From: JAUVPB01 sp965223695 | GTDB lineage: Bacteria; Actinomycetota; Thermoleophilia; Gaiellales; Gaiellaceae | Reading direction: 5' to 3' | Assembly (NCBI GenBank): GCA_965223695.1 | Contig: CBDCXJ010000007.1 | Span: 6,642 to 70,641 of the forward strand | DNA length: 64,000 nt | Shown: in pieces, positions 35,482 to 43,981 of the stretch | How positions within the stretch are numbered: position 1 is the first letter of the stretch | Layout: every line of letters begins with the position of its first letter | Notes under the pieces: model-generated | What the model saw: the letters and a program-made list of their open reading frames with translations, nothing else | Told to the model about the DNA's origin: nothing | Database searches by the model: none | Translations under genes and position numbers: made by a program

Positions 35482-36534
35482 ATGGAGAAACGCGTGCTCG
35501 GCCGAACCGGGCTGAAGGTCTCGGCGCTCGCTTTCGGAACACTCACGTTCGCGGGCAAGGGGCACTACGCGCCGGCCGGATCAACGCAGGTTGCCGACGC
35601 GCGCGAGCAGATCGCCCGCTGCGCCGATGCCGGCGTCAACCTGATCGATACGGCCGACTCCTACTCGTTCGGTGCGTCCGAGGAGGTGCTCGGTCAGGCG
35701 ATCGCCGGCCGGCGCAGTGAGCTCCTGATCGCGACGAAGTGCAACACGAAGATGAGCGATGAAGCGAACTCTGCCGGCTCGAGTCGCCATCACATTCAGC
35801 GCTCGTGCGAGGCGAGCCTGCGACGCCTCCGGACCGACTACATCGATCTGTACCAGCTGCATTCGATCGACGAGCTGACCGCGATCGAGGAGAGCCTCGA
35901 GGCCCTCAACGACCTCGTTCGGGCCGGCAAGGTCCGCTACATCGGCTGCTCGAACTACGCGAGCTGGCAGCTGATGCGGGCCCTCTCGACTGCCGATGCG
36001 CGCAACCTCAACCGCTTCGCGTCGCTGCAGGCCTACTACAGCCTGATCTCGCGCGAGCTCGAGTGGGAGCTCTTGCCGCTCTGCCAGTCAGAAGGCCTCG
36101 GCGTGCTCGTATGGAGCCCCCTCGCAGGCGGGTTCCTGACCGGGAAGATTGGTCGCGACTCCCTGGACGCGGAGGGAACGCGCCAGGTGGTCTTTCCGAC
36201 GCCTGGCCTCGACGATGAGAGTCAGGGCTTCGCCATCATCGATGTTCTGCGCGAGATTGCATCGGAACGCGACGCCTCGGTCGCGCAGGTGGCGCTCAAC
36301 TACGTCGTTCACAGGCCAGGCGTCACCTCGGTGATCATTGGCGCGCGCAACCAGGAGCAGCTCGACGACAACCTCGGCGCGGTCGGCTGGCAGCTCGACG
36401 CCGAGCAGGTTCGTCGCCTCGACGAAGTGAGTGCGCGGCCGTTGCCGTACCCGCACTGGCACCACCAGAAGTACAACTCCGAGCGCATGTTGTCGCGCCC
36501 GTACGGGCCACCGTGGCCGGGCGGCGAGCGGTAG
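35482..36534 (+). CDS. Aldo/keto reductase
   Basis: A 350-aa AKR with the full tetrad D56 and Y61 (DTADSY), K86 (ATKCN) and H127 (QLHSID), plus the NADPH-binding C-terminal IIGARNQEQLDDNL. It reduces an aldehyde or ketone, or oxidises the alcohol. It leads a plus-strand operon with a racemase-like protein, nitrile hydratase and amidase. Its mRNA is probably leaderless. Confidence 0.92.
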   Translation: MEKRVLGRTGLKVSALAFGTLTFAGKGHYAPAGSTQVADAREQIARCADAGVNLIDTADSYSFGASEEVLGQAIAGRRSELLIATKCNTKMSDEANSAGSSRHHIQRSCEASLRRLRTDYIDLYQLHSIDELTAIEESLEALNDLVRAGKVRYIGCSNYASWQLMRALSTADARNLNRFASLQAYYSLISRELEWELLPLCQSEGLGVLVWSPLAGGFLTGKIGRDSLDAEGTRQVVFPTPGLDDESQGFAIIDVLREIASERDASVAQVALNYVVHRPGVTSVIIGARNQEQLDDNLGAVGWQLDAEQVRRLDEVSARPLPYPHWHHQKYNSERMLSRPYGPPWPGGER

Positions 36535-36551
36535 AGACGGAGGAGGCCCGT

Positions 36552-37316
36552 ATGCGCATCAAATACATCGTCCCCTTCCCGTTCGATCAGAAGGGCATCG
36601 CCAGGCGCGCGGCTCAGATTCCCCACGCGGCCCTTGGCCCCGACACCGAGGTCGAGTGCGTGCCGGTACGCAACGGTGGCACGTCGGGCGTGGGGTACTA
36701 CGAGGCGATGATCTTCGATACCTACGTCACCGAGGCCGGGCTTCGCGCCGAGGACGAGGGCTACGACGCCGTCGTCATGGACACGATTACCGACTCGGGC
36801 CTCTACGCCCTGCGCTCCAGGCTCTCGATCCCAGTTGTTGGCCCGGGCATCGTCGCTTTTACCGTGGCGACAATGCTCGGCAAGAAGTTCTCGATCATCA
36901 CGATGTGGGACAAGTGGCGCTACATCTACGAGAAAAACCTCGACACCTACCGCCTCTGGGAGAAGTGCGCATCGATCCGAGCCGTCGGCGTCACGCCAGA
37001 CACCGAGGCCCTCTTCGAAGGCAAGGAGGAGGAGATGTTCACGAAGATCGCGGCCGAGGCGCAGAAGGCGCTGGACGAGGACGGTGCCGATTGCATCCTG
37101 CTCGGCTCGACGACCATGCATCAGGCTGGCGCGTACCTGAGCGAGCGCCTCGACGCGGTCGTCATCAACCCCGGCCCGGTCGCTCTGAAGATCACCGAGG
37201 CGATCGTCGAGCTCGGCCTCACGCACTCAAGGGTGGCGTTCCCATCTTCGCCCACGATCCACGACGAGAAGCTCTTCTCGTTGATGAGCGCCGGCGACCC
37301 GGTCGCGGGCGCGTAG
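36552..37316 (+). CDS. Asp/Glu/hydantoin racemase-family protein lacking both catalytic cysteines
   Basis: A 254-aa protein with the two-domain hydantoin racemase fold: MRIKYIVPFP at the start, AEDEGYDAVVMDTITDSGL near 66-84 and DCILLGSTTMHQAGAYL near 180-195. In hydantoin racemases a Cys lies at each of the aligned sites (CFxDPG and LGCAGM); here they are T78 and S186. Racemisation by the two-base Cys mechanism is therefore unlikely; it may be a decarboxylase- or isomerase-like relative or a binding protein. ATG 36552 has an AGGAGG ribosome site. It lies between the aldo/keto reductase and nitrile hydratase genes, 17 nt after the first. Confidence 0.8.
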   Translation: MRIKYIVPFPFDQKGIARRAAQIPHAALGPDTEVECVPVRNGGTSGVGYYEAMIFDTYVTEAGLRAEDEGYDAVVMDTITDSGLYALRSRLSIPVVGPGIVAFTVATMLGKKFSIITMWDKWRYIYEKNLDTYRLWEKCASIRAVGVTPDTEALFEGKEEEMFTKIAAEAQKALDEDGADCILLGSTTMHQAGAYLSERLDAVVINPGPVALKITEAIVELGLTHSRVAFPSSPTIHDEKLFSLMSAGDPVAGA

Positions 37317-37326
37317 TGGCCGAGCG

Positions 37327-38001
37327 ATGAACGGGGCGCAGGACATGGGCGGCATGCATGGCTTCGGGCGCGTGGTGATAGAGGAGGACGAGCCGGTCTT
37401 CCATCACGACTGGGAGCGCCGCATCTTCGGTATCCAGATCTCAACACGAGGACGGGGGATCAACAACCTCGATGAGGTCCGGCACGGGCTCGAGAAGGTC
37501 GATCCTGGCGCCTTCCTGGCCGCGTGCTACTACGAGAAGTGGATCCTGATGCTCGAGGCGCTTCTGGTCGAGAAGGGCGTTCTCACTCGCGAGGAGCTCG
37601 ACTCGCGCCGGCGGGCGCTCGAGGCCGATACCGACTCCTCGCTGCCCTCGTTCGAGGACGATGAGTTCGTGAACTGGATCAGCGGTGTAATCCGCGAGGG
37701 CGGTCCTGCGAGCATCGACGTCGACCCCCCACCCGCATTCGCCGTCGGGGACAACGTCGTCACGAAGAACGAGCATCCGAAGGGCCACACGCGCCGCACG
37801 CGCTACACGGCCGGCCGGCCAGGGGTGATCGAGCGGGTCTACGACGCGTTTCCGCTGCCTGACCTCAACGCGCATGGCGTCGTGCGGGCCGAGTACGTGT
37901 ACGCGGTTCGGTTCGAGGGTCGCGAGCTCTGGGGCGAGTCTGCAGAGCCGGCGGCGAGCCTCACGACCGACTGCTGGGAAAGCTACCTCGCACCTGCATG
38001 A
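37327..38001 (+). CDS. nthB: Nitrile hydratase beta subunit
   Basis: A 224-aa NHase beta subunit. It opens with the typical MNGAQDMGGMHGFG, has ACYYEKWILMLEALLVEKG in the helical half, and ends with the SH3-like barrel (FAVGDNVVTKNEHPKGHTR, YAVRFEGRELWGESAEP). With the alpha subunit it hydrates nitriles to amides. Gene order beta-alpha is that of cobalt-type enzymes. The stop overlaps the alpha start by 4 bp. Confidence 0.94.
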   Translation: MNGAQDMGGMHGFGRVVIEEDEPVFHHDWERRIFGIQISTRGRGINNLDEVRHGLEKVDPGAFLAACYYEKWILMLEALLVEKGVLTREELDSRRRALEADTDSSLPSFEDDEFVNWISGVIREGGPASIDVDPPPAFAVGDNVVTKNEHPKGHTRRTRYTAGRPGVIERVYDAFPLPDLNAHGVVRAEYVYAVRFEGRELWGESAEPAASLTTDCWESYLAPA

Positions 38002-38603
38002 GCACAGACGAGCCCCGGACGTTCACCAACGAGGAAGCGGCGCTCCGCACGCGCGCGCTCGAGTCGCTCCTGCTCGAAAAAGGCGTGCTTGCCGACGGCG
38101 CGGTCGACGCGATCGCGAGCGCCTACGAGCACGACATAGGCCCGCTGATCGGCGCACGCGTCGTCGCGAGAGCCTGGCTGGACCACCAGTTCAAGCAGGG
38201 ACTCCTCGCGGACGGTGGTCAGGCGATCAAGGAGCTCGGGATCAGCGGCATCGAGGGCGATCACCTCGTCGTGCTCGAGAACACGCCAGCCGCGCACAAC
38301 GTCGTCGTGTGCACACTCTGCTCGTGCTACCCGTGGGCCCTGCTCGGACTCCCGCCGCAGTGGTACAAGAGCTACGCGTATCGCTCCCGCCTCGTGCGCG
38401 AGCCCCGCGTCGTGCTGAGCGAGCTCGGCCTCGACCTCGCCGAGGACGTCGACGTGCACGTAGCTGCAGGTCTCGAGCTCGAGTCCTGCAGCTACATGGT
38501 ACTGCCGGAGCGACCGCCCGAGAGCGACGGTTTGAGCGAAGAGCAGCTGGTTGACCTCGTTACGCGAGAGGCGATGATCGGCGTGGCCAAGGTGATGCTG
38601 TGA
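37998..38603 (+). CDS. nthA: Nitrile hydratase alpha subunit, cobalt type
   Basis: A 201-aa NHase alpha subunit. The metal site VCTLCSC (C105, C108, C110) has Thr after the first Cys, the cobalt-type signature; the second and third Cys are normally oxidised to sulfinate and sulfenate. The product amide would go to the amidase encoded 7 nt downstream. No small beta-like activator gene, normally needed for cobalt insertion, is seen in the window. Confidence 0.95.
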   Translation: MSTDEPRTFTNEEAALRTRALESLLLEKGVLADGAVDAIASAYEHDIGPLIGARVVARAWLDHQFKQGLLADGGQAIKELGISGIEGDHLVVLENTPAAHNVVVCTLCSCYPWALLGLPPQWYKSYAYRSRLVREPRVVLSELGLDLAEDVDVHVAAGLELESCSYMVLPERPPESDGLSEEQLVDLVTREAMIGVAKVML

Positions 38604-38610
38604 GCGGGCG

Positions 38611-40266
38611 ATGACAACCGATGATGCGTCGGCCTCGGCCGGCTCCGAGGAAGCCGCGCGCGGCATCTTTCGCGCGCGAACCGGCGTAACGACCAGGCTC
38701 CGCCGCATCCGGCGGAGCGAGCTCCAGGACTACGCCCGACTAGCCGGGTTCGAGCTCGACGACGATGAGCTCGACGAGTTCCAGACCATCACCGAGGCGA
38801 TCTCGCGTGTGGTCGACCCGTTCATCGCGCAGCCGCCGCCGCCGCCGGAGCGGCGGCCCGCCAGGCGCGACCCGGGACGCCGCCCGACGGCCGGCGAGGA
38901 CCCACTCAACGCCGTCATCAGGTGGTGCTCGGTGTCGGCGGATGTCGACGGGCCGCTCGCCGGAAAGCGCATCGGCCTGAAAGACAACATGGCTCTCGCG
39001 GGAGTGCCGATGAGCTGCGCGTCACGCGTACTCGACGGATACGTGCCCGAGGAGGACTGCGTCCTGGCCGATCGTCTGCTGGCCGCCGGGGCGGAGATGG
39101 TCGCGAAGCTCAACATGGATGCCTTCGCCTGGTCGGGCGGCGCCGAGACGAGCGACTTCGGGGCGATCCTGAACCCATACGACACGACCCGCACGGCCTC
39201 TGGCTCCTCGGGCGGCTCGGGCGCGAGCCTCTTCTACGACGGGATCGACATCACATTCGGCACAGACCAGGCCGGCTCGATCCGCCTGCCCGCGGCCTGG
39301 TGCGGAGTGCTTGGCCTGAAGCCGACACACGGGCTCGTCCCCTATACGGGAATCTCTACGATCGACCCGACGTACGACCACGTGGGACCGCTTGCGCGCA
39401 CGGTCGACGACCTCGCGCTCGCGCTCGAGGTGGTAGCGGGCAAGCACGACTCGGATCCCCGGCAGCAAGACGTGCGGACGGAGTCCTACGTGAAGGTGGT
39501 CGACGCCGCCGACGACGACCTGAGCGGCACGACCATCGGCGTCCTCGCCGAGGGCTTCGGCTGGGACGGCCCGGACGGCACGCACGAGACGGAGCAGGCG
39601 ACTCGGGCAGTGGTCGCAGAGCTCGAGGAGCTCGGTGCGACGACCCGGGAAGTGTCGGTGCCGGAACATCGACTGGGCGCGGGCATGATGTTCGTAGCGC
39701 TCTGCGAAGGGCAGACGGCCCTGACGTTGAGCCACGGCAACGGCTACCACCATCGTGGGCGCTACGCCGAGGACCTGCCGGCCGCTCTGGGGAAGGGAAT
39801 GCGGGCGCTGGGACGGGAGATTCCGCCGTCGCTGAAGATGGTCTTGCTCATGGGGACTCACCTCCGGGAGCACTACTACAGCTCGCTCTATGCCAAGGCT
39901 CAGAACATGGCGCCCTGGCTACGCGCCGCGTTCGACCGGGTCTTCGAGGACGTCGACTTCATCGTCATGCCGACCGCGACGCACTACGCGTACGTGCACA
40001 AGCCGGACGCGACACCATCCGAGCGTGTCTTGCGCGGCGATTCGATGCTCGGCAACACCGCAACGTTCGACGCGACCGGGCACCCAGCGCTGAGCATGCC
40101 GGCCGCAGAGGCCGACGGGCTGCCGGTAGGGGTGATGGTCGTCGGGCCGATGTGGTCCGACGCTGCGATCCTGGCCCTTGCACGCACCTACGAACGCCGC
40201 TTCGGCTGGCGTCCACACAGCGCGCCGGATCTGCCGACCAACAGGCCGACTCCGGGCCTGCCATAG
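38611..40266 (+). CDS. Amidase signature family enzyme
   Basis: A 551-aa amidase. The Ser-cisSer-Lys triad is K124 (GLKDNMA), S200 (SGSSGGSG) and S223 (DQAGSIRLP). The first 110 residues form an N-terminal helical extension seen in nitrile-hydratase-linked amidases, with a run of Pro near 75. It hydrolyses the amide made by nitrile hydratase to a carboxylic acid and ammonia. It follows the alpha subunit by 7 nt in the same operon. Confidence 0.93.
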   Translation: MTTDDASASAGSEEAARGIFRARTGVTTRLRRIRRSELQDYARLAGFELDDDELDEFQTITEAISRVVDPFIAQPPPPPERRPARRDPGRRPTAGEDPLNAVIRWCSVSADVDGPLAGKRIGLKDNMALAGVPMSCASRVLDGYVPEEDCVLADRLLAAGAEMVAKLNMDAFAWSGGAETSDFGAILNPYDTTRTASGSSGGSGASLFYDGIDITFGTDQAGSIRLPAAWCGVLGLKPTHGLVPYTGISTIDPTYDHVGPLARTVDDLALALEVVAGKHDSDPRQQDVRTESYVKVVDAADDDLSGTTIGVLAEGFGWDGPDGTHETEQATRAVVAELEELGATTREVSVPEHRLGAGMMFVALCEGQTALTLSHGNGYHHRGRYAEDLPAALGKGMRALGREIPPSLKMVLLMGTHLREHYYSSLYAKAQNMAPWLRAAFDRVFEDVDFIVMPTATHYAYVHKPDATPSERVLRGDSMLGNTATFDATGHPALSMPAAEADGLPVGVMVVGPMWSDAAILALARTYERRFGWRPHSAPDLPTNRPTPGLP

Positions 40267-40273
40267 CGCCGGC

Positions 40274-40279
40274 TAGGAT
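40274..40279 (+). promoter_or_regulatory. Candidate -10 of the cold-shock gene
   Basis: TAGGAT lies about 80 nt before the csp start, giving a 5' leader of roughly 75 nt, as in many csp genes where the leader controls translation. No good -35 is seen. Confidence 0.35.
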
Positions 40280-40359
40280 GTTCTCTCAACCAAAGCGAGT
40301 GCCGGTAGCGCGTTGCCGCCTTCCTAGCGTTCGTGACAGCCCAAGCAAGGGAGATCGGT

Positions 40360-40572
40360 ATGCCAACGGGAACAGTCAAATGGTTCAGCGACGCCAAGGG
40401 TTATGGCTTCATCACGCCTTCTGACGGAGGCTCGGATCTGTTCGTTCACCACAGCGGCATCTCGGGAGAGGGCTTCAAGACCCTTGCCGAGGGAGCTGCC
40501 GTCGAGTTCGAGGTCGGCGAGGGCCAGAAGGGCCCGCAGGCGACGAACGTGACTTTGGCCGCTTCGGCATAG
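40360..40572 (+). CDS. csp: Cold-shock protein (CspA family)
   Basis: A 70-aa cold-shock domain. TGTVKWFSDAKGYGFI holds RNP1 and DLFVHHSGI holds RNP2. It binds single-stranded RNA and DNA and acts as an RNA chaperone. ATG 40360 has an AAGGGAGA ribosome site; the 9 codons upstream in frame are not family-like. Probably transcribed on its own from the TAGGAT promoter after the amidase gene. It is housekeeping and unrelated to the surrounding catabolic genes. Confidence 0.95.
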   Translation: MPTGTVKWFSDAKGYGFITPSDGGSDLFVHHSGISGEGFKTLAEGAAVEFEVGEGQKGPQATNVTLAASA

Positions 40573-40644
40573 CGCGGGGCGACCGCTAACTGAGATAACA
40601 CGCGTCTGATCGCTGCGCGCGCTCGCGGGCGCGGCCTGCCCGTC

Positions 40645-40776
40645 GTGGCGCTGACCCGTCCGGGGCCGAAAAGTTCCGCCGTCGCGTCCGCCCTTTCAAT
40701 CTGCCTGGTGATCATCGCCCTCCTGGCGTTTGCCTGGGCGGGAGCGTGGGCCCTCGAAGTCATCTTCGGCTTCTAA
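40645..40776 (+). CDS. Possible small single-pass membrane protein
   Basis: GTG 40645 opens a 43-codon frame ending TAA 40774-40776. Residues 16-38 are hydrophobic (SICLVIIALLAFAWAGAWAL) after a basic N-terminus, giving one predicted transmembrane helix with the N-terminus inside. No ribosome site is visible, so it is either leaderless, an internal piece of something else, or chance. No family is recognised. Confidence 0.28.
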   Translation: MALTRPGPKSSAVASALSICLVIIALLAFAWAGAWALEVIFGF

Positions 40777-40889
40777 GAGCAGTGGCCTCACGGCTTGGGA
40801 GGCGAGATACCAACGCACGCGACCGACGCGCCGCGCAGTACGATCGCGAGCGTCGCGCGCAACAACGACGACGACGGCAGCGAGGGGAG

Positions 40890-40977
40890 ATGTACAACTG
40901 CAACCTCTTCGAGATGGAGGGCGGGAAATTTCGCACGCGTCACCATCTACATGAGCGACGAGAACCCGCTCGTGTAA
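40890..40977 (+). pseudogene. Remnant of an NTF2/SnoaL-like protein C-terminus
   Basis: ATG 40890 reads MYNCNLFEMEGGKF, and after removing one T near 40930 continues ARVTIYMSDENPLV to a TAA just before the SDR gene. That pattern, GGKIARVTIY..., is the final strand pair of SnoaL-like proteins. Only about 28 residues of a 120-residue family are left and they are frameshifted. The rest of 40573-40889 shows nothing apart from the small membrane frame. Confidence 0.35.
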
Positions 40978-40981
40978 CCGC

Positions 40982-41725
40982 GTGATCAGCTTCGACGTCT
41001 CCGGCCTGCGGGTGCTGATCGTTGGCGCCAGCAGCGGCATCGGCGAGGTCATCGCCCGGGAGTTCGCAGAGCTCGACGCACTGGTCACGATCGTGGCCGA
41101 GGTCGCCGCCGTCGACGACGTCGCGCGTCAGATCAGCTCGGACACGGTGCGCACCGTTCGTGGGTTCCGGTGCGACATCACCGACCAGAGCGCGGTTGCG
41201 CGAATGGTCGACGCCGCGGGCGAGATCGACGTGCTCATCAACAACGCAGGCGTCATGGCCGCGACGCCCGTATCGGATCCCACGACAAACGAGGACTTCC
41301 GCCGCACGATCGACGTCAACCTGACCGGCCTCTACTGGGTAAGCCAGGCCGCCGCCACAAAGATGTCCGCGGGCGGACGGATCATCTTCACCTCTTCGAC
41401 CTTCGGCAAGACCGGCGCCAAGGAGTGGAGCGCCTACGCCGCCTCCAAGCATGGCGTGATCGGGCTCGCGCGCAGCCTCGCGATGGAGCTCGGCCCGCGC
41501 GGCATCACCGTCAACGCGGTGTGTCCCGGGACGATCGCGACCGACCACAACAGGCACCACGCCGACAAGGAGAACCAGGCGCGGCTGCTTGCTCGCATGC
41601 ACGTGAACCCGGGGCTGATCCCGCTCGAGTCGCTGGCTGCGACCTACGTCTTCCTGGCCTCGCCGGCGGCCGCCGACATCACCGGCCAGACGATCAACGT
41701 CGATCGCGGCCAGCTGATCGCCTGA
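40982..41725 (+). CDS. Short-chain dehydrogenase/reductase
   Basis: A 247-aa classical SDR. The coenzyme motif is VGASSGIGE (residues 14-22, Val in place of the usual Thr), then INNAGVMA, the catalytic SSTFG Ser, YAASK Tyr and Lys, and a C-terminal TGQTINVDRGQL. It oxidises or reduces an alcohol or carbonyl with NAD(P). GTG start. It is convergent with a second SDR gene 25 bp downstream. The substrate is unknown. Confidence 0.9.
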   Translation: MISFDVSGLRVLIVGASSGIGEVIAREFAELDALVTIVAEVAAVDDVARQISSDTVRTVRGFRCDITDQSAVARMVDAAGEIDVLINNAGVMAATPVSDPTTNEDFRRTIDVNLTGLYWVSQAAATKMSAGGRIIFTSSTFGKTGAKEWSAYAASKHGVIGLARSLAMELGPRGITVNAVCPGTIATDHNRHHADKENQARLLARMHVNPGLIPLESLAATYVFLASPAAADITGQTINVDRGQLIA

Positions 41726-41750
41726 GCCGGATAGCGCGGCCAGTCCCCAC

Positions 41751-42515
41751 TCAGTGCATGGCCTGGCCACCGTCGACGTTGACGGTCTGGCCAGTGATCA
41801 TCGCGGCGTCGTCAGAGGCCAGGAAGGCAACCGTTCCGACGAGATCCTCCGGCTGGAGCGAGCGCTTGATGGCCTGCAAGTCGACTGCGATCGGCACTGC
41901 CTCCGCGAGGTCGGCGCGCGCGGTATCGGTCAACGTCAGACCCGGCGAGATCGCGTTGACCGTGATTTCGTCAGGCGCCAGCTCGTTGGCGAGCGAGCGG
42001 GTCAACCCGATGACTGCCGCCTTCGAGGAGACGTAACCCGAAAGGCCGGGTGTGCCAACCCACACCGTCGAGGACGAGATGTTGATGATCCTGCCGCCGC
42101 CGCGATCACGCATGATCGGCACGACCTCACGGATCGGCAAGAACGTGCCCTCGACGTTGATCGAGAAGATGCGCCGCCACTCGGCGAGCGTGGTCTCCTC
42201 GATCGCGTGCACGGGATAGACGCCGGCGTTGTTGACGAGGACATCGACCCCGCCGAAACGCTCAACGGCGCCGGCAACCATCGACGCGACGCTCTCCTCA
42301 TTGGTGACATCCACGGTGAGCGACGTCGCCGCTGCCCCGGCTTCTTCCAGGGCCGACGCGACCGTATCGGCCGCGTCCGTGTCGACGTCTGCCACGACCA
42401 CGCACGCCCCGTCGGCCGCCAGCCGCTCGCTGTAGGCACGGCCCAATCCGTGTGCAGCACCGGTGACGATGGCGACGCGGCCCTCGAGACGTCCGGTGGA
42501 TGGCGCCGATGGCAT
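41751..42515 (-). CDS. Short-chain dehydrogenase/reductase
   Basis: A 254-aa classical SDR. VTGAAHGLGR binds the coenzyme, VADVDTD at the end of strand 2 favours NAD, then VNNAGVYPV, the ISSSTVWVG Ser, YVSSK Tyr and Lys, and TGQTVNVDGGQAM. Divergent from the dihydropyrimidinase gene across 70 bp, so possibly co-regulated with it. The substrate is unknown. Confidence 0.92.
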   Translation of the reverse strand: MPSAPSTGRLEGRVAIVTGAAHGLGRAYSERLAADGACVVVADVDTDAADTVASALEEAGAAATSLTVDVTNEESVASMVAGAVERFGGVDVLVNNAGVYPVHAIEETTLAEWRRIFSINVEGTFLPIREVVPIMRDRGGGRIINISSSTVWVGTPGLSGYVSSKAAVIGLTRSLANELAPDEITVNAISPGLTLTDTARADLAEAVPIAVDLQAIKRSLQPEDLVGTVAFLASDDAAMITGQTVNVDGGQAMH

Positions 42516-42573
42516 CGTGACGTCGCACGGTAGCGCGCGGTCAGCACCGCGGGCGCCGCGGGCGAGGTCGCGC

Positions 42574-42579
42574 TAGGTT
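42574..42579 (+). promoter_or_regulatory. Candidate -10, leaderless start
   Basis: TAGGTT ends 6 nt before the GTG at 42586, as for a leaderless dihydropyrimidinase mRNA. Confidence 0.4.
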
Positions 42580-42585
42580 GCGCCC

Positions 42586-43971
42586 GTGTCGACGCTCATT
42601 TCCGGTGGCCTGGTCGTAACCGCGTGTGACGCCTACGAGGCCGACGTCTGTATCGAGGGCGGAAAGGTCGCGCTCATCGGTCGCGACCTCGACGTTGCCG
42701 CCGACCGCGTGATCGACGCGCGCAGCATGTACGTGCTCCCCGGCGGAGTCGATCCACACACGCACATCGAGGGCGGCGGCATCGGGGGAACGAGAGTGCG
42801 CGACGACTTCACGTCGGGCACGGTCTCGGCGGCGTACGGCGGCACGACGACGGTCGTGAACTTCTGCCTACAGGAGCGCGGGCAGGCGTTCGCCGACACG
42901 CTCGCAACGTGGCACGCGAAGCTCGCGGCGGCGCCGCCGCTGATCGACATCGGCTTTCACGTCGCGGTTGTCGACGCGAGCGCCGGCGGCTGGGATGACC
43001 TGATCGACGGAGGCGTCTCGAGCTTCAAGTTGTTCCTGGCGTACAAGGGACGGATGATGGTCGACGACGCGACCGCGTTCGAGACGATGCGTGCAGCCGG
43101 GGCTGCGGGCGCGCTCGTGATGGTCCACGCAGAGAACGGCGGAGCGATCGAGGTGCTGATCGACGGCGCTCGCACAGCCGGTCGAACGGAGCCAATCTGG
43201 CACGCGCGCACGCGCCCACCTGGGCTCGAGGCGGAGGCCACCGAGCGGGCGATCCAGTTAGCTCGGCTGGCCGGCTGCCCGCTCTACGTCGTGCATGTCT
43301 CGTGCGAGGAGGCGCTCGCCTCGGTCCGGCGGGGGCGCGATGCTGGCTGGGCGGTCTGGGGCGAGACCTGCACGCACTACCTCTTCATTGACGAGAGCGC
43401 GCTCGAGCGACCCGACTTCGAGTCCGGCAAGTTCGTCTACACACCGCCTCCGCGGGAGGAGCGCCATCACGAACCGCTCTGGCGCGCGCTCGCCTCAGAC
43501 GCGCTTTCGGTCGTCTCAACGGATCATGTGCCCTACGACTGGCAGGAGCAGAAAGCCCGTGGCCGCGACGACTTCTCGCAGATCCCGAACGGAGCTCCGA
43601 GTGTCGAGAATCGCTTGCACATGCTGCATCACTTCGGAGTGAGCGAAGGTCGATTCACGCTGAGCCGCCTCGTCGAGCTCACGGCGACGAATCCGGCGAA
43701 GCTCTTCGGCCTCTACCCGCGCAAGGGCACGATCGCCCCGGGGAGCGACGCCGACATCGTCGTCTTCGATCCAGAGCGCTCGCACACGATCTCGGCGCGG
43801 ACCCACCACACGGGCTCCGACTACAACCTCTTCGAGGGAACGACGGTCCGCGGCGCGCCGGCCACCGTCCTCGTGCACGGCGAGGTTGTTGTGGAGGACG
43901 GCGAGCTGTGCGCCGAGCCCGGGACCGGGCGCTATGTGTCTCGCGCACCCTTCGGCGCGACGCTTCGATAG
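42586..43971 (+). CDS. Dihydropyrimidinase / hydantoinase
   Basis: A 461-aa cyclic amidohydrolase with the complete binuclear zinc site: H58 and H60 (DPHTH), K148 (SSFKLFLAYKG, the carbamylated Lys), H181 (VHAENG), H237 (YVVHVS) and D313 (STDHVPY). Length and motifs fit D-hydantoinase/dihydropyrimidinase, which opens 5,6-dihydropyrimidines or 5-substituted hydantoins to N-carbamoyl amino acids. A partner N-carbamoyl amidase could be either isochorismatase-family enzyme here. Convergent with the kynureninase gene, their stops only about 10 bp apart. Confidence 0.92.
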   Translation: MSTLISGGLVVTACDAYEADVCIEGGKVALIGRDLDVAADRVIDARSMYVLPGGVDPHTHIEGGGIGGTRVRDDFTSGTVSAAYGGTTTVVNFCLQERGQAFADTLATWHAKLAAAPPLIDIGFHVAVVDASAGGWDDLIDGGVSSFKLFLAYKGRMMVDDATAFETMRAAGAAGALVMVHAENGGAIEVLIDGARTAGRTEPIWHARTRPPGLEAEATERAIQLARLAGCPLYVVHVSCEEALASVRRGRDAGWAVWGETCTHYLFIDESALERPDFESGKFVYTPPPREERHHEPLWRALASDALSVVSTDHVPYDWQEQKARGRDDFSQIPNGAPSVENRLHMLHHFGVSEGRFTLSRLVELTATNPAKLFGLYPRKGTIAPGSDADIVVFDPERSHTISARTHHTGSDYNLFEGTTVRGAPATVLVHGEVVVEDGELCAEPGTGRYVSRAPFGATLR

Positions 43972-43981
43972 GAAGCGCGTC

